A stretch of DNA of 64,000 nt from Tetracladium setigerum (taxonomy: Eukaryota > Ascomycota > Leotiomycetes > Helotiales). The notes under the pieces are model-generated. The model had not been told where the DNA came from. It did no database searches and saw nothing but the letters and a program-made list of their open reading frames with translations. Position 1 is the first letter of the stretch. Each line of letters opens with the position of its first letter. Location: assembly GCA_031472005.1 (NCBI GenBank), contig PZJY01000001.1:4092001-4156000 (forward strand). The letters are read 5' to 3'. This document shows, piece after piece, positions 45,000 through 55,911 of the stretch. The translations under genes and the position numbers were made by a program.

Positions 45000-46439
45000 T
45001 GTGGTTGGGTGCGAGCCGTGGAACTTGGGGATATTGGATGGAAGTTAATTCAGATGAAAGTAGATGGTGCTTGAGGCACGTAAGTTCCTTTCTTCTTTCT
45101 TATTTGTAGTCTATCTTGTCCAGGGTGCCGTCGTAATATTCGAGATAGGTGTGTGGAAAGTTCAAGTTTGGAAAATCGCGAGGTTGATACAGTGTGAAGC
45201 GTCGAAGGAGAACGAGGAAGGCACCGATCGTACTTTCCTCACGTTTCTCCAAAAACGACTCGAAAATAAAGTCACAATTCTCCCCGGTACTTAAGTTGCT
45301 TCTGGGAATATTTAATACTGCTTACTAGAAATCACAAAGATTTAAGCTCGATTCTTCAAGTGACTACCATATTTCATGAGTGGTTTTGATTTCCTCACTT
45401 TCCCGCCAGACGAGCCATTTCGACATGATTTTCACGAGACCTCACTTCAAAACCTACCTATCTTACTCTCATTTATCATGGTTTGTTTGTTCAAATCGTA
45501 GAATAAGAAAGGTTGACTAAAAGAATGTATTGACTCTCCTCAGTGTCCTCACCTTTCGACACTGTGTTGCATATGTCCACCACTTCCTTCACCCATCCCC
45601 GCCCACAAGTTCCTTAACTTTTCACTTACAAATCAACACATATCACAAAAGCATCCCAACACTAGATACTCTTCGAGCTTCGCAGCCTCTCCGCCATCAA
45701 AACAATACAATCTCTCCCATCTGCCCACACCCATCCACACTTCACACAGTGTTAGCAAATATATCTTGGCGCGCACACCCATCCAAAAACGGCAATATAT
45801 CCCCAAACAATCCCCACCTACACCACATACGACCATAGATTGAGGAGAATTGGGCTATCTCATCTGTCTACACTGATGATGTTAACAAATCATTGCTTCA
45901 CCGAATAGTAAACTTCGGTTTCTGGTATGGTACTGGACGTATTTGTTGCTTTATCATGCCACCTTTTGGGCTTTGCCCTGAGACCCCGGAGTTCCAGAAA
46001 CCCCTATCCATACGTATACATGCATCGCGTAACAACTTCAATGACAGTCTCCGATTTCTACAAGCTGAGTTCTCAAATGTGCTTGATGCAACTCGTTTCG
46101 TTTTCTGGAAACTAACTGAGGCCGCATATCGGGAAACCGCTTTTTGGAAAATCACAAAGCAGCACGGCCACAACAGCCTGGCCACATCTCTAACCTACAC
46201 AACTTCACATATGCTTGTCATAACGTGTAAAGAATGTATGCCCTTGTGATCGAACTTTCTTGAATCTGTTTCTTCTTTATTCCTCATATGCCTTTCAAAT
46301 CCTTATCACCAATCACACACCTTTAAAGCTTTCGAAGATGAACCGTCGTCGTGCTATCATTGCCCCTATTACCCGAGAAGCTGCTTGTAAGGGTTAGAAC
46401 CCATTTTGGTGCTCGGTCCAAGGCCTTCGCTAAGCTCTA
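45000..46439. other. Intergenic region with a 5S fragment
   Basis: About 1.4 kb lie upstream of the Mnd1 gene. It includes a 31-nt 5S rRNA fragment (listed separately). The frame 45893-46249 (118 codons) has no homologue I recognise and lies just after the 5S fragment. Confidence 0.5.
45825..45855 (+). pseudogene. Truncated 5S rRNA copy
   Basis: The first 31 nt are identical to the 5' end of the complete 5S gene at 49457 (start ACATACGACCATAG). After that the sequence diverges: the next about 20 nt resemble the 5S gene with C-to-T and G-to-A changes (CCGTCCGC against TCATCTG), then similarity ends. The internal control regions are missing, so it should not be transcribed. Confidence 0.8.
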
Positions 46440-46956
46440 ATGACTAGGCTAAAAAGGTCAGAGTGGCTTCTTCCTAGCACTTCTACTCTATACTATACTA
46501 TTCTACACTCTTCCTTTGTATTTCTCAGAAGACCTACTACAACGCCCGTTACAGTAACGCACATTGGCGACCATTCTAGAGAAGACGTGGATGGTAAAAA
46601 GGAGCTAAATCCCTACAGAAGTATTGTGATTGGATTCCTGGTCGGTATCACAAGTATATTGTCCGGGATTATAATTCTGGGAGGCTTGGTATTTTATTAT
46701 ATGGTATGTGTTCTCATTCTTGGGCTGTACGAGGAGAGGCCGTTTTCCCTCCGTGAAAGAGTCTGCGTACTATCGCTACCATCTATTATAGGGATTCGGT
46801 GCAGTCTTGCTCAACAAAATTCAAAACAGCCACCCTGCGGTCGTATCTTTCTGTCAATATTTCAGTGCATCGTGGTGCCTTCAATATCGCAACTTTCCTT
46901 GGCTTGTGCATGATGAATGTGATGTCATCTACTATGCAAAGGAGGGCCTTTCTTAA
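46440..46956 (+). CDS. Small putative membrane protein, two exons
   Basis: Exon A ends at 46703 (TAT ATG then GTATGTG). A 88-nt intron (46704-46791) follows, and exon B runs 46792-46956 in phase 0. Exon A encodes a hydrophilic stretch, then a strong transmembrane helix (about SIVIGFLVGITSILSGIIIL). Exon B encodes about 54 residues rich in aromatics and Cys (for example SFCQYFSASWCLQ). The 5' end is uncertain: the ATG at 46440 is used, but a pyrimidine tract and TTTCTCAG just before 46530 look like an acceptor, so another exon may lie upstream. I do not recognise the family. Reality rests on the clean splice and one open membrane segment. Confidence 0.35.
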
Positions 46957-47187
46957 TAACCTGAAGGTGTTAGAGGGAAAGCAAATGATGTTTTGGTCTT
47001 ATGCGGCTAAAACTTAGTTGTGGGGTGTTTATACTTCGCTGTTGCTTATGATGCAGAGGGAAATCTGAACCCGGCTTGGTTAGACAAACATGCATAATTG
47101 TTTGAATATTCCCGATAGATTCTGTCATGGTAATGCTGGATTTTGTCATGTCCTCTGCTATTTAACGATGTTGTAATGCTCTTAAAT

Positions 47188-48415
47188 TCAGCCAAGTTTC
47201 TCTGTCCAGCTAGGCTTAACAGTACCTTTTGGATCATACACAGTGGCGCAATACATGTATGTAACGACCAGATTGATCAAGGGAAAATAGAAATAGGTCA
47301 GTTCATCAGTACTAAGGGCCCTCATCTTGCTAAAAAGACCAATCTTTTCACACATCAACCCAATACCATCGTTGATCCACTGTACGAACAACAACCCCGT
47401 TCCAATAATTCCACACAAGGTGATCCATCGGATGAGAACAAAAACCCAAGCCCAATACATTATTGAACGCATGGCGATGGATAGCACCAGAAACACTATG
47501 ACGCTCGCAATTTTAAACTGGAACCAGATGCCGGCCGTGATGTTAATACCAAATAAGACAAATGGCCATATGTTATGAATGCTACTCGCGTCCTTGGCTT
47601 CGGCGAGAAGCAGGTCTGGAGTATAAAGAATGTTGATTGCGTAGCATAAGAAGATGATGTGGGTTGGGAGCGCAACCCAGTGTACACTCACGAATGTGTA
47701 ATTCTTGGTGCTGTAATCGGGTGTACGAGGTAATAATGAAGCTGCCACAACAATGACATACGATCCCAGATACATCCCCGCAGCAAACTTTGCCCATCCA
47801 GTTGCATGTCCTTCGAATGCAAAGATCTTGACGACTTGCGCTGCGCTGCCGAGGAAAATGAGTAGCCAGGACAAAGCCCAGGTGATGGGGTATTTCTCGG
47901 GAACCGCCCCCTCTAGAATTGCCGCCGCTGGTTCAACTTCCTCTTGCTCAAGACCAGCTGTCTCGACACTAGAGTCATACCACGAGGCATGCTGCCAGAA
48001 ATCAATCTCACATGCGGCGTTGCCAATGCTTTCTTTCTTCACCACAACCATGACGAACACACAGATGATAATATCGAGAGCGTCGGCGAGACAGACAAGT
48101 GGCGAGCTACGCATTGGATAGAGCAGCCTTTTTTCCGGAAGAAAATTATCGAGCACTGAAGGTACGCTCATCGCGTTAATAGCGAGAGCGAATAAGCCCC
48201 AAAAGATGCTTTCCCATCGTACTTCTGATGGCTTATCGGGCTCAAGATCTTCGATCACGGTTGGGGATATTTCTGAAGCATCTTCGAGAGGGTGTCAGCT
48301 CGAGCTCAGGCATGAAGGTGGAGTTAGGGATACCTTTTTGAGGCAGGGCAATTGCTGCTGTGAACAGAGTGAATGTCATGAAGCATACGATTTGAGCAAT
48401 CCTGGAAGGACTCAT
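47188..48415 (-). CDS. Polytopic membrane protein of unknown function
   Basis: Two exons, 48415-48334 and 48281-47188, are split by a 52-nt intron and give 391 residues. Exon 1 encodes a signal peptide-like start (MSPSRIAQIVCFMTFTLFT, then AAIALPQ). Seven to eight hydrophobic segments follow, including WLLIFLGSAAQVVKIFAF, YVIVVAASLL, VALPTHIIFLCYAINILY and WVFVLIRWITLCGIIG. A loop of charged residues separates segments 2 and 3. The layout resembles fungal seven-helix proteins with unknown ligand, but no motif identifies a transporter or receptor class. Start chosen at the ATG giving the signal peptide. An in-frame upstream ATG would lengthen the N terminus. Confidence 0.75.
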
Positions 48416-49456
48416 CTTATGATATTCGTGGTGTGGAAACACGCTTCGGTGGAAATTAAAAAGTTGTGGTTGAAGGAAAAGAAGTCGAGAGTTTCTGCGT
48501 ACAAGGTGGCTGCTGCAATAGCACGATTGTAGTGGTGATAGAAAGAATATCTGGATACGCTTCACGTTGTATTCTTCACTCTAATATCCAAAATATGTGA
48601 TGATCAACTCGTCTAGTTCAATTCTGTCGTTGTGAAGAAGAATCAAAGTGAGGACAGTAGGTGGTGTCGTCTTCAGCACTTGCTTGAATACGCCTGTCGC
48701 AAAGCCTACAAACTGGGGTGCCAGCCTTGAGCGACTGCGCTTATTGGCGGACCGAAGCGGTCGGTACGTACCGAGCATGACAAGAATGCACCACTGCTAG
48801 CAACAGCTATCATGCGAAAGAGAGAAGGGGAGGGGAGGGGACAAAGCCGATGCGAATCTTACAGTCAATTAATGGCAGAACTGTGCTGTGAAAAAGAAAC
48901 CCTCGTGGCCTATCTAATGTTCGGCCGCTTTCTTAGCTTGCCCGTGCCATGTCTTTCCATTCGGTGTGCGAGAAAGGTTCTCCTAAAGGCAAACATGGCA
49001 TTCAACGCTAGTGGAAAAGACAAGTTCGAGGCCAAAGCGTTCTCATAGCCTTACAGACGTAGCAGCGTTCAGCGTTCTCATACCACCAAAATATAAAACT
49101 GATCGCCCCTAGCAGATTCTCCACGCGCAACCACAAACGTATATTATTGTTCTTAAGCGAAACAGCGCGAAGCCAATTTAAGCCGGAACTTTGACTCAAC
49201 AATTGCGGAAAGCAGACTTCGTACGCATTTGCAGAGTTGGAAATCTGCACTGCTGTACTCGCATATAATAGAAGGATGAAGAATTCCGCCATAGAATTGG
49301 CTCGAGGCAACACATTCAAATCAGCGCTTACTGAGGATTTATGATTGGCTGAAAAGCAGCCCTATTCTGGTTGCAACGTTGCTGCTTTGAGAAGGAATGG
49401 AAGGCCATGCCTTGAATCGGAAAAGGATATATATTCATATTTGCCTACCGACTCGT
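48416..49456. other. Spacer upstream of the polytopic membrane protein
   Basis: There is no supported CDS. Short frames on both strands show no family signature. It contains the promoter of the minus-strand gene starting at 48415. Confidence 0.5.
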
Positions 49457-49575
49457 ACATACGACCATAGATTGAGGAGAATTGGGCATCCCGTCCGCTC
49501 TGCCATACACAAGCCTCAAATCGGTAGATTAGTAGTTGGGTGGGTGACCACCAGCGAATCCCTGCTGTTGTATGT
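49457..49575 (+). rRNA. 5S ribosomal RNA
   Basis: The 119-nt sequence starts ACATACGACCATAG and ends GTTGTATGT. The ends pair to form helix I. Conserved 5S elements are present: ATCCCGTCCGCTCT (loop A/helix II), GTAGTTGGGTGGGTGACCAC (loop E/helix V, box C control region) and CAGCGAATCCCTG. A T-rich run (TTCTTTTTT) follows directly as RNA polymerase III terminator. Dispersed 5S genes are normal in filamentous ascomycetes. It should be transcribed by TFIIIA, TFIIIC and polymerase III. Confidence 0.97.
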
Positions 49576-49586
49576 TCTTTTTTGCG
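49576..49586 (+). terminator. Polymerase III T-run after 5S
   Basis: The sequence TCTTTTTT immediately follows the 5S 3' end, matching the oligo-T stop used by RNA polymerase III. Confidence 0.8.
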
Positions 49587-50065
49587 TTTTTTGGCTTCAA
49601 TTTTGGGGTAGGAGGATTTGTGGAGGAGTAAAAGTGGGTGGCATTTTTTGGGTCATTAAGCGAGTTGGTGAAGTGGGTTTTTACTGACTTCATGTGTATT
49701 ATATCAATGTACCTGAGTAACATTGAGGAAGTCTATTCTTGTTTTTGCCACATGAAGCTTGATCTATCTCGTTCGGTCAATGAAGACTTTCTATCGTCAA
49801 ATGCGAATTGGGGGCGGTGTTTGAAGATGGAGTGCGGGATTTGTCAATTGATATTCAAGTTCGACTCATGGTGCTCGTATTTGACGGAGCTAAGGTAAAG
49901 AAAAGAAGGACGGATTTCTTTCGGTGTTTGTTGCAAGGACCACACAGTTGCTCCGGATATTGTGAATTTTTATAGAACAGATGCTTCGAATACACATGCT
50001 AAAATTCTAGACAACAACTATGAAATATAATGTACAAGTCATAAATTCGTGAAAGTTATGTATAG
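49587..50065. other. Spacer between 5S and the HPP gene
   Basis: About 480 bp with no supported gene. It includes the 3' end of the HPP-family transcript on the minus strand. Confidence 0.5.
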
Positions 50066-51018
50066 TCAAGGCTCCGACCCCCTCCTCGCCGGCTCCCCAA
50101 CGAAGGTTGCTTGCGACCCTCTCGAACTCGTCACCTCCAGCTCTCTCTGTAGTCTGCTTCTCAACAGCTCCAACAGCGCCTTCTCCTCCGGATCTAACAA
50201 GAGCCAGTCGGGAATCGAAATATCGTGTTTGTTGACTAATATATGATCCCTCCCATCACCTTCCAATTCCGTCACTTCCACGGCTTTCTCCGGGTCGGAA
50301 TCCTCGTTTGTCGTGACTTTGAACGTCATGGGCGACCACCAGTGGAGTGGGTACTTTCTCTGCACATTGTTGACTATGCACGCCACCGCTACCATCAGGA
50401 CACTTCCTAACACAATGAGCGGTACCAGAAGCCATCCCAAATGCATCACCTCGTTGGAAGTAATGGCCATCAATGCCGTGGCGCCCGCAGGCGGATGGAC
50501 GGTGCTTGTAAGTCCCATCACAGCCGAGGCGAGACCAACAGCCAACGCACCACCGACAAAGCGTACGGATTCGAAAGTTGAAGGAGGGAGGTGTTGAAAG
50601 AGTTTGGTGATGGAGACGCCAATCACGGAGGATATCAATTGACCTAGGATGGCGTTGCGAGGTTGTGAGAGGGGTGAATTGATGGCGTTATATTCAAGTA
50701 TTGCGGACGCGCCCTGGATATGTTAGTCTTTCTTCCATGGATACTAGTGCCGAAAGACGAATTTACCAGCGATCCAAGTACGATTGGTGCTCCATTCGAC
50801 TTTAATAAGGGAGTTTGGTACACGGCTTCGACCACCAAAATTCCACAAACGGCTCCAATAAATGACCACAACCATATAAGTAAACTCCCGATTGGCTTTG
50901 GTGGTTTGGAATGATGTCCTAAGAACCGCGAGATGGGGCTTGGGAGAAGATGCAACCTGTTCCGTGGGATGAAAGGATCGAGAAAGATGTCTATATCGAA
51001 ATCGAACGAGGGAGCCAT
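50066..51018 (-). CDS. HPP-family integral membrane protein
   Basis: Two exons, 51018-50767 and 50713-50066, are joined in phase 0 across a 53-nt intron (ACTAAC branch site), giving 299 residues. The first true ATG is at 51018 (MAPSFDFDID), because the frame upstream opens with TTG. Four membrane helices are visible (SLLIWLWSFIGAVCGILV, the NAILGQLISSVIGVSI region, ALAVGLASAVMGLTS and LLVPLIVLGSVLMVAVACIV). STVHPPAGATALM contains the HPP motif naming the family. The C-terminal about 95 residues are soluble and charged. Bacterial and plastid relatives have been linked to nitrite transport. Whether that holds here is unknown. Confidence 0.87.
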
Positions 51019-52082
51019 CGTGGATGTAATCCAGTAGGCGCTTGCCTGCAAGCCTGTCCGTTCAGAATAACAAACGACGAGCTCATCGACTACCTAACCG
51101 AGATGAAAGGTGAATTTGACGTCAAATAATCACCACTTGTAGTATCTGGATTCGGAATTTTGGGTTCGACGGAAGATGCAGAGATGCAAAGACGCAGAGA
51201 GAGAGAAATTAGAGGTAAGCAGACAAAGTTTCCTCGAAATGACGAACGACGGGAGAGAGACAGCAAGACAAATGGAAAGAGCAAACACCAGCAACTAGCC
51301 AGCCACTCCGCATTTCATATACAACACGAGCAAAGAAAAATCCCTTCAAACGCACGCAGAAACACCATGTAACTAATGACAGATGAAAAAAGCATCTCCG
51401 GATCTCAGTCATACAAGTAGTACATTTTCAGGTCCCTTTTTCTCTGAGATGCTGGTCATCGCTTGTTGCTGGGGAGCGACGCCTGACGCATGACGAATCC
51501 TGAATCCCCAAGGTGTGAGGAGAATTGTAAAGCCTTCCAACCGGAAGAGGTGATGGAGGTTACGATCAGGTAAGAGTTTGATGGTGTTTGGGTTGGTATA
51601 TGTCAGGCCTTGCTGGATGGGGAAAGAGATGACACATAGAAAGCTCGTGAGACGTCAGAGGAAGCACGATGTTTTTCGGTTAATGGCAAACCTAAGGCGG
51701 TAGGTAACGTGCTGTGAGTGCACGTGAGGATTCTATATTCCCTTCTCCTCGGATGAACGGGTTGAACTTTTGCTGTATTCCAATTTGATTTTGTCTGATA
51801 ATTTGTGCAAAAATTGTTGTGATGATCAATTATTGAAGGTGGTAGGTTGCGAGACAGGAGAGGAGATGGGTTGAGAATGAACCCCTTCGCTTGAAGGCCC
51901 CATCAAACATTAAACATCAACAAAACCAACGAAACAACCACATGTCCCTTGGCCAAATATTCTCATACCTCAGTGGACTTGTTTCACCGCCGAATGAAAA
52001 GGAAGCAGGAACAAGACCTTGGTACGCAGTAATGCAATATCGAATATGCCCCTAAAATTGCGATATCAACGGAGCCAAGTCA
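51019..52082. other. Promoter region of the HPP gene
   Basis: The 1-kb spacer between two minus-strand genes contains no conserved frame. It should hold the HPP promoter and the 3' UTR of the 2EXR gene. Confidence 0.5.
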
Positions 52083-53087
52083 TTAACCCCAGGAACCCCG
52101 CCATTTCCCCAAGAACGTATACTTCAAAGGTCGCATCAAATCAGCCTGACGACTGCTCTCCCTCTCATCCGCAAATTCCACAATTCCCAACCTCTTCCTT
52201 ATATCCGCTCTCGAAGAAACTACCGCACGAATATCATCAGATAAAACGTCTCCCCTCGTCGTCCTGATCAGCCTTTTACATTCCAACCTAGAGCCCGCAG
52301 TCATCTCCCAAAGAGCATAAGGAAGCTCATGCTCAATAATCAGCTCCTCAATATTTGGAAATGTAGATCGCCATCGATATACATTCGCAAAGTACGTTCT
52401 GTACAGCTGCGAACTCATCGCCAAACAGGCAATCGTCTGCACCACATTGGCGTGCTCAGATTGAGCAGCGGTTTGCACACCAGGCATGGGATTGTTTCGA
52501 TCTCTCATTCTGATTATGTCGAGGAACCAAAATTTCATGTAGTCGTCCTTAAGAAGATAAAAGATATCGTTCTTTGGCTTGACGAAGATCTTTCGCCCGT
52601 CCTTCCTATATTCGATGAAAGTTTGGGTCTGCGTTGGAGAGTGTATTGCTATTGCACACGGCCATGCCACGTAGGCTTTCAGCATTTTCTCCCTGGTGTA
52701 GGTACAGGTATGTAGCAAAACTGGCTTGAGATAAGTAGACAAGGTTTTGTCGACCAAGATGGCGGGGTGGTACCATTCTGATCCTCTGGGCCGGACTTCC
52801 CAGTTATTGTAGTTGGGTGCGATAGGGAGAATTCGTTGCTCCAACTCCTCGTTTAGACAGGCCAAATCCCATATCTGATGTTGTAGTTCAACTGGAAGGC
52901 TGGAGAAAAGAGTAAATTGTTGGTGGTGCTGAGGCTCAGGTTGACGTTGCTGGTCAGATGTTAGCCTGTTACTTGGGAGCAGGTAACTATGTCTTGGTAA
53001 CATTACTCCTACCTCATGCACGCTGTGTATCATACCCGAAGCTTCAAGTGCTCGGTTTAACCCAAGAAAATCGAGAAGAGCAGCCAT
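52083..53087 (-). CDS. 2EXR domain-containing protein
   Basis: A single exon encodes 334 residues from the ATG at 53087. After about 55 variable residues comes FTLFSSLPVELQHQIWDLAC, the start of the 2EXR domain (pattern F-x-x-LPxELxxxIWxLA). This domain is found in very large fungal families and has no known biochemistry. The domain appears to extend to residue about 150, with PAILVDKTLSTYLKPVLLHTC as the conserved second part. The C-terminal half is mixed helical and charged. No signal peptide or membrane segment. Such genes are often species-variable. Function not assigned. Confidence 0.8.
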   Translation of the reverse strand: MAALLDFLGLNRALEASGMIHSVHEVGVMLPRHSYLLPSNRLTSDQQRQPEPQHHQQFTLFSSLPVELQHQIWDLACLNEELEQRILPIAPNYNNWEVRPRGSEWYHPAILVDKTLSTYLKPVLLHTCTYTREKMLKAYVAWPCAIAIHSPTQTQTFIEYRKDGRKIFVKPKNDIFYLLKDDYMKFWFLDIIRMRDRNNPMPGVQTAAQSEHANVVQTIACLAMSSQLYRTYFANVYRWRSTFPNIEELIIEHELPYALWEMTAGSRLECKRLIRTTRGDVLSDDIRAVVSSRADIRKRLGIVEFADERESSRQADLMRPLKYTFLGKWRGSWG

Positions 53088-53777
53088 CGTTGATAGGTGA
53101 AGTTGCTTTCAAAAGTGTTTGATATCGGAAGGGAATGATCCAGCCTTCTGGTAATCATTAGAATGGGTTTTGGGAAAATATTGGCACCACGTGAGTGTGC
53201 CAGGGTGTGATTGAAGCTGTGTCGGTTTCAATAACGAAGCATATGCTCCGTATCATTCGAAATCAAATGTTAAAATCTCTGGCTGAAGCCCTAAACTATT
53301 CCCAGCTATATCGGTACCTGCATTTAGATCACCAGTGGGAGTCAGAATTGTCTGGTTTCTAATACCGGCCCTTAGAAATGGTTAGGTTCATCACCACCAA
53401 CTATATCGAATGAGAAGCACGTTAATTTGAGCGATTTTTAATTTATACGCAGACCAACATTTGTCATTCTTATCCTCGAGAAAATCCAGACATATTTCAC
53501 GCCTTACAGACCGAATGTTTGGGTCCTCTAATCTCAGCACCACCTTTCGACCAAAGTTCATGGGATAAGATCGCACAACAACAAGGGTGAAGCCATCGAG
53601 TAGACACGAGGTCTTGTTTCACAAGGGCCATCGTGAAATTGAGACAAGAAATATTGAGGTATATATACTGGAATTTTTTTATCTTCAGGTAGGTATGCTT
53701 AGATGATTCTCGCTTTGGTGAACCACAAGACAATGGAAAGGTTGACTTGTGTTCATGTAGGTATGTAAATCTGTGTC
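53088..53777. other. Spacer with possible upstream exon
   Basis: About 690 bp between divergent genes. A minus-strand frame (53576-53391, about 60 codons) looks protein-like but is not recognised. A first exon for the small membrane protein starting in the next interval could lie here, but I could not fix one with a sensible intron length. Confidence 0.4.
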
Positions 53778-54110
53778 TTGTATTGGCAGGTTACCATCAG
53801 AGGAAGCGTGTTTGTCTGCTGCATGGCAGCCTGCTTTTTCAGTCTCTACCTCACGGTGAAGGGCTCAGCCTTAGCACATCATTTCTTTGGCTGGACGATA
53901 TTCCTGACTTTTATCACCGTCATCCTCCACGACTTCCACCTCGTGGAGCGAAGAGCGCTTGAAAATAAACGAGACGGGGGAAAGCCAATCGAACAATCGG
54001 AACGGAAGAGTCGTGGGATGTGGAATATGATTGTGGGGCTCGCGGTTGTTTTGGGGTTTTGGGAGATTGTGTATTTATTTGGCAGGGGAATATGCGTTCC
54101 CCAGCATTGA
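53778..54110 (+). CDS. Small membrane protein, 5' end uncertain
   Basis: The open frame gives up to 110 residues. A splice acceptor (TTGGCAG, ending 53789) sits at its start, so the true N terminus probably lies in an upstream exon. The first in-frame ATG is at 53823. Two clear membrane segments are visible (HHFFGWTIFLTFITVIL and NMIVGLAVVLGFWEIVYLFG), and a third lies at the N terminus (VFVCCMAACFFSLYL). The loop between them is basic and hydrophilic (ERRALENKRDGGKPIEQSER). The family is unknown. The clean membrane pattern and codon use support a real gene. Confidence 0.5.
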   Translation: MYWQVTIRGSVFVCCMAACFFSLYLTVKGSALAHHFFGWTIFLTFITVILHDFHLVERRALENKRDGGKPIEQSERKSRGMWNMIVGLAVVLGFWEIVYLFGRGICVPQH

Positions 54111-54535
54111 GTTATAGTGAGGTATTAGTTCGTGTCAGGCAATTGGTTGGGATTGGCGTTTTTCATCGAGAATTGTATGATCTGTGAAGAGGACGGGATG
54201 GAGGACGAGACTTTATGCAGGCTCCGGTACTTTCTTTCCAATCACGCTCAGAGCGTGTAGAGGTATCCTTTTTACATTGTAGGAAGCATTGATAATCAAC
54301 AAAGTTATCAAAAGGAAGAGAAACACAATTTTTAAACTTCGTAAGGAATAAAACTTCTTCAAGTGTATCCTCAAAATGGTAACCCCAACTGGAGCAACAT
54401 CACGTGTAACCTTGGCGGCTTGAGGCGAAGAATGAATCACCCTAAACCAAATCTTCGGGATTTCTAACCATACACTTTCTGCGAAGCAACAACCACAAAC
54501 ACATCGAGGAGATTTCTCCTCATCCTTGTGTTTCA
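54111..54535. other. Spacer and DPH4 promoter
   Basis: About 425 bp with no supported gene. It should contain the 3' UTR of the small membrane protein gene and the DPH4 promoter. Confidence 0.5.
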
Positions 54536-55150
54536 ATGAGCCACTTCGCTACCCACTACGAAATTCTAGGCCTCCCCTCATCGCTCCAGCACGCCTCACA
54601 CATCCCGGCGCAAACCCTTCGCGGGGCGTACAAACGAGCTCTGCTCAAGAACCACCCCGACAAAACTGTCGAAACCAACAACACGACGTTGTTAAAACCC
54701 AGCTATTATTCCATCGACCAGATATCTGCAGCCTTCGCGGTGCTCTCGAAACCTGCTTCGCGGGATGAATATGATAGGGAGCTTAGGCTGCAGAATAACA
54801 AGGCGAGGATAAATGGAAATGGGCAAGGTCAAGGTCAAGAGGAAGAAGTGTTCCGAACTGGTGTTGAGATAGTGGATTTAGATGATTTGGTAGAGGGTGA
54901 AGATGAGGATGCACAGGCACAAGGACAAGGAGGGGGGCTGTTATGGTATAGGAATTGTAGGTGTGGTGATGAGCGCGGGTTTTTGATCGCAGAGGCGGAT
55001 TTGGAGGAGGCTGCTGATGAGGGGGAGGTGAGTGTTGGGTGTAGAGGGTGTAGTCTTTGGCTGAAGGTCCTCTTTGGGGTTGTTGAAGAGGATCCCGTTG
55101 GTGAAAATGGGGTCGATACTGGTGCGAAACAAAGTAACAATAAATTATGA
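54536..55150 (+). CDS. DPH4: DPH4 (Jjj3-type) J-protein of diphthamide synthesis
   Basis: A single exon encodes 204 residues. The N-terminal J domain has the HPD motif at 40-42 (LLKNHPDKT) and YEILGLP at its start. The C-terminal DPH-type zinc finger has Cys at 141, 143, 169 and 172 (YRNCRCG and GCRGCSLW). A J domain followed by a CSL/DPH zinc finger is diagnostic of DPH4. This protein helps keep the Dph1-Dph2 iron-sulfur enzyme active for the first step of diphthamide synthesis on elongation factor 2. The linker is low-complexity (GNGQGQGQ and an acidic run). Cytosolic. Confidence 0.92.
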   Translation: MSHFATHYEILGLPSSLQHASHIPAQTLRGAYKRALLKNHPDKTVETNNTTLLKPSYYSIDQISAAFAVLSKPASRDEYDRELRLQNNKARINGNGQGQGQEEEVFRTGVEIVDLDDLVEGEDEDAQAQGQGGGLLWYRNCRCGDERGFLIAEADLEEAADEGEVSVGCRGCSLWLKVLFGVVEEDPVGENGVDTGAKQSNNKL

Positions 55151-55911
55151 CACTACGGGTTCTCTGTGCTTTTCGTGATACTGCGTGGTAGGGTTGAACT
55201 ATATCATCATGTCGAATACCCAGGTATACATCAGCGAATCCAACGCATTGCGAGAATACCTATCTGCATCTAGGTAACCCTTCGTGTGACTAATGTACGG
55301 TTCGTAGAGGAATTGGCAGATGCTTCCCCTATCCTCTTCCACGATCTTGTGTGACAAGAAGAAAACGAAGAGAATTGTGATCCCCCAAAAATATTACTAG
55401 TTGTACCGACTTCCTATGGAGATATAATCATGCGCTCGAAGGCTCTTATTCCCCTCAAACTTGCGGTGTAAAATGTCCTCTTGCAACGACCGAATAGATA
55501 AGATGTTCGGTGATCGCCAACGCCTCACGGAGAAATGAAACCGGTGTTGGGACGACTTAGTTGCTGAAGAGAAGAAGAAGAGAAGAGGAAGGGTTTTGGA
55601 TCTTGGAGCTTGAGAAAATATGATGGTAGATGCCAAGAGGCGGCCGCTAGCTCGGGACTCGCTAAGCTTTGGCTTCTTTGATAGTTGATCTGCCAATCTG
55701 ACTGAGATCGTCCGGAACTGGTTCCTTGATTTCGAATACTACGTACGCCCTTGATGTGCGCCCTTGATGCGACGACTATGTAATATCTCACTCAAGGCGA
55801 CTAGTAAAGCCTACAAGAAAGAATAAAGGTAGGGTAAATTATAACTAACTAAGTGCGCTCAATTAGCAGAGAGTAAGTCTCTAGTAAACAAACAAACAAC
55901 GAACAATCACA
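55151..55911. other. Spacer upstream of the haloacid dehalogenase gene
   Basis: About 760 bp with no supported gene. Short minus-strand frames overlap and lack motifs. Confidence 0.5.

Noticed and set aside
45893..46249. 118-codon frame after the 5S fragment as a gene
   Set aside because: No family similarity, and both strands are open over the same stretch.
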